A stretch of DNA of 5,338 nt from Opitutia bacterium UBA6410 (GTDB lineage Bacteria; Verrucomicrobiota; Verrucomicrobiia; Opitutales; Intestinicryptomonadaceae): positions 214-5,551 of the forward strand of contig DJPO01000109.1 of the NCBI GenBank assembly GCA_002437405.1. Reading direction: 5' to 3'. Of the stretch, positions 5,231 through 5,338 are shown piece by piece. Below the pieces are notes generated by a model, which was not told the DNA's origin, did not search any database, and was given only the letters and a program-made list of their open reading frames with translations. The translations under genes and the position numbers were made by a program. Numbering within the stretch: position 1 is the stretch's first letter; every line of letters begins with the position of its first letter.

Positions 5231-5338
5231 AATTTGACGCGCCTAGACAGAATCTCGCTTTGCTCGCTTCGTGAGTTTTAAGAAGGGGCAAAGCCCCTTT
5301 TTTTATAGTCTTCCGAAACGAGCGTAAGCGAGTTTCTG
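5231..5338. repeat. Intergenic repeat copy B with long inverted repeat
   Basis: 5231-5271 matches window bases 1-42 (first 22 bases identical). From 5248 to the window end the sequence is a long imperfect inverted repeat. The left arm starts CAGAATCTCGCTTTGCTCGC and the right arm, read on the minus strand from 5338, starts CAGAAACTCGCTTACGCTCG; both run inward through TTCG to a perfect GGGGC-AAA-GCCCC core. The ends read CAGAA...TTCTG. No ORF of substance lies inside, so it resembles a MITE-like or REP/BIME-type hairpin element. It may continue past 5338. Confidence 0.7.
5283..5304 (+). terminator. Terminator-like core of repeat copy B
   Basis: AAGGGGC (5283-5289) pairs with GCCCCTT (5293-5299) around an AAA loop, followed by a T-run to 5304 (seven Ts in all from 5298). 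It has the form of a good plus-strand intrinsic terminator, yet no plus-strand gene precedes it in the window. On the minus strand the stem is followed by only CTTCTTAAAA, which is weaker. It could insulate galK from antisense or neighbouring transcription, or simply be the tip of the repeat hairpin. Confidence 0.55.

Noticed and set aside
5067..5291. 75-codon upstream extension of galK
   Set aside because: The added residues run through the hairpin and repeat copy B, show no galactokinase similarity, and GalK homology starts at the ATG at 5066.
1..5338. CRISPR array, tRNA or rRNA gene, transposase
   Set aside because: No regularly spaced short repeats, no cloverleaf or rRNA-like stretch and no transposase-like protein were seen; the repeats are two dispersed hairpin copies, not an array.

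Overview
The window is about 5.3 kb of bacterial DNA. All four genes are on the minus strand, and intergenic repeats or hairpins lie at both ends. The best-supported content is a galactose/UDP-sugar operon, transcribed galK (5066 to 3912), then galE (3884 to 2892), then a UDPGP-type nucleotidyltransferase (2889 to 1468). The gaps are 27 and 2 bases, and a strong intrinsic terminator follows the third gene. Downstream is a separate gene for an exported SUMF1/FGE-fold protein (1142 to 189), which has its own terminator.

Organism: the eukaryote-like UDPGP/UAP1-type enzyme, an SUMF1-family secreted protein, weak or absent Shine-Dalgarno sequences at three of four starts and abundant intergenic hairpin repeats fit a Verrucomicrobiota/PVC-type bacterium. 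This is a family-level impression and not a demonstrated assignment. Nothing in the window (rRNA, ribosomal protein) fixes the taxonomy.

Layout: 1-188 holds the remnant of a repeat element, two small hairpins and a bidirectional terminator. 189-1142 is the SUMF1-like gene. 1143-1467 is an AT-rich leader/promoter region plus the gal operon terminator. 1468-5066 is the operon. 5067-5338 holds the galK upstream region, a 38-base imperfect hairpin and a long inverted-repeat element that also resembles the start of the window.

How the genes could work together: GalK makes galactose-1-phosphate and GalE interconverts UDP-galactose and UDP-glucose, but no galT (hexose-1-phosphate uridylyltransferase) is present. 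The third gene sits where galT would be expected. It could charge Gal-1-P directly with UTP (an Isselbacher-type, pyrophosphorylase route) and/or make UDP-glucose. Its UAP1-like framework carries changes at two sugar-pocket positions, so a non-HexNAc substrate is plausible. This is the most interesting biological reading of the window. The SUMF1-like protein lacks one of the two catalytic cysteines of true formylglycine-generating enzymes and has no evident link to galactose.
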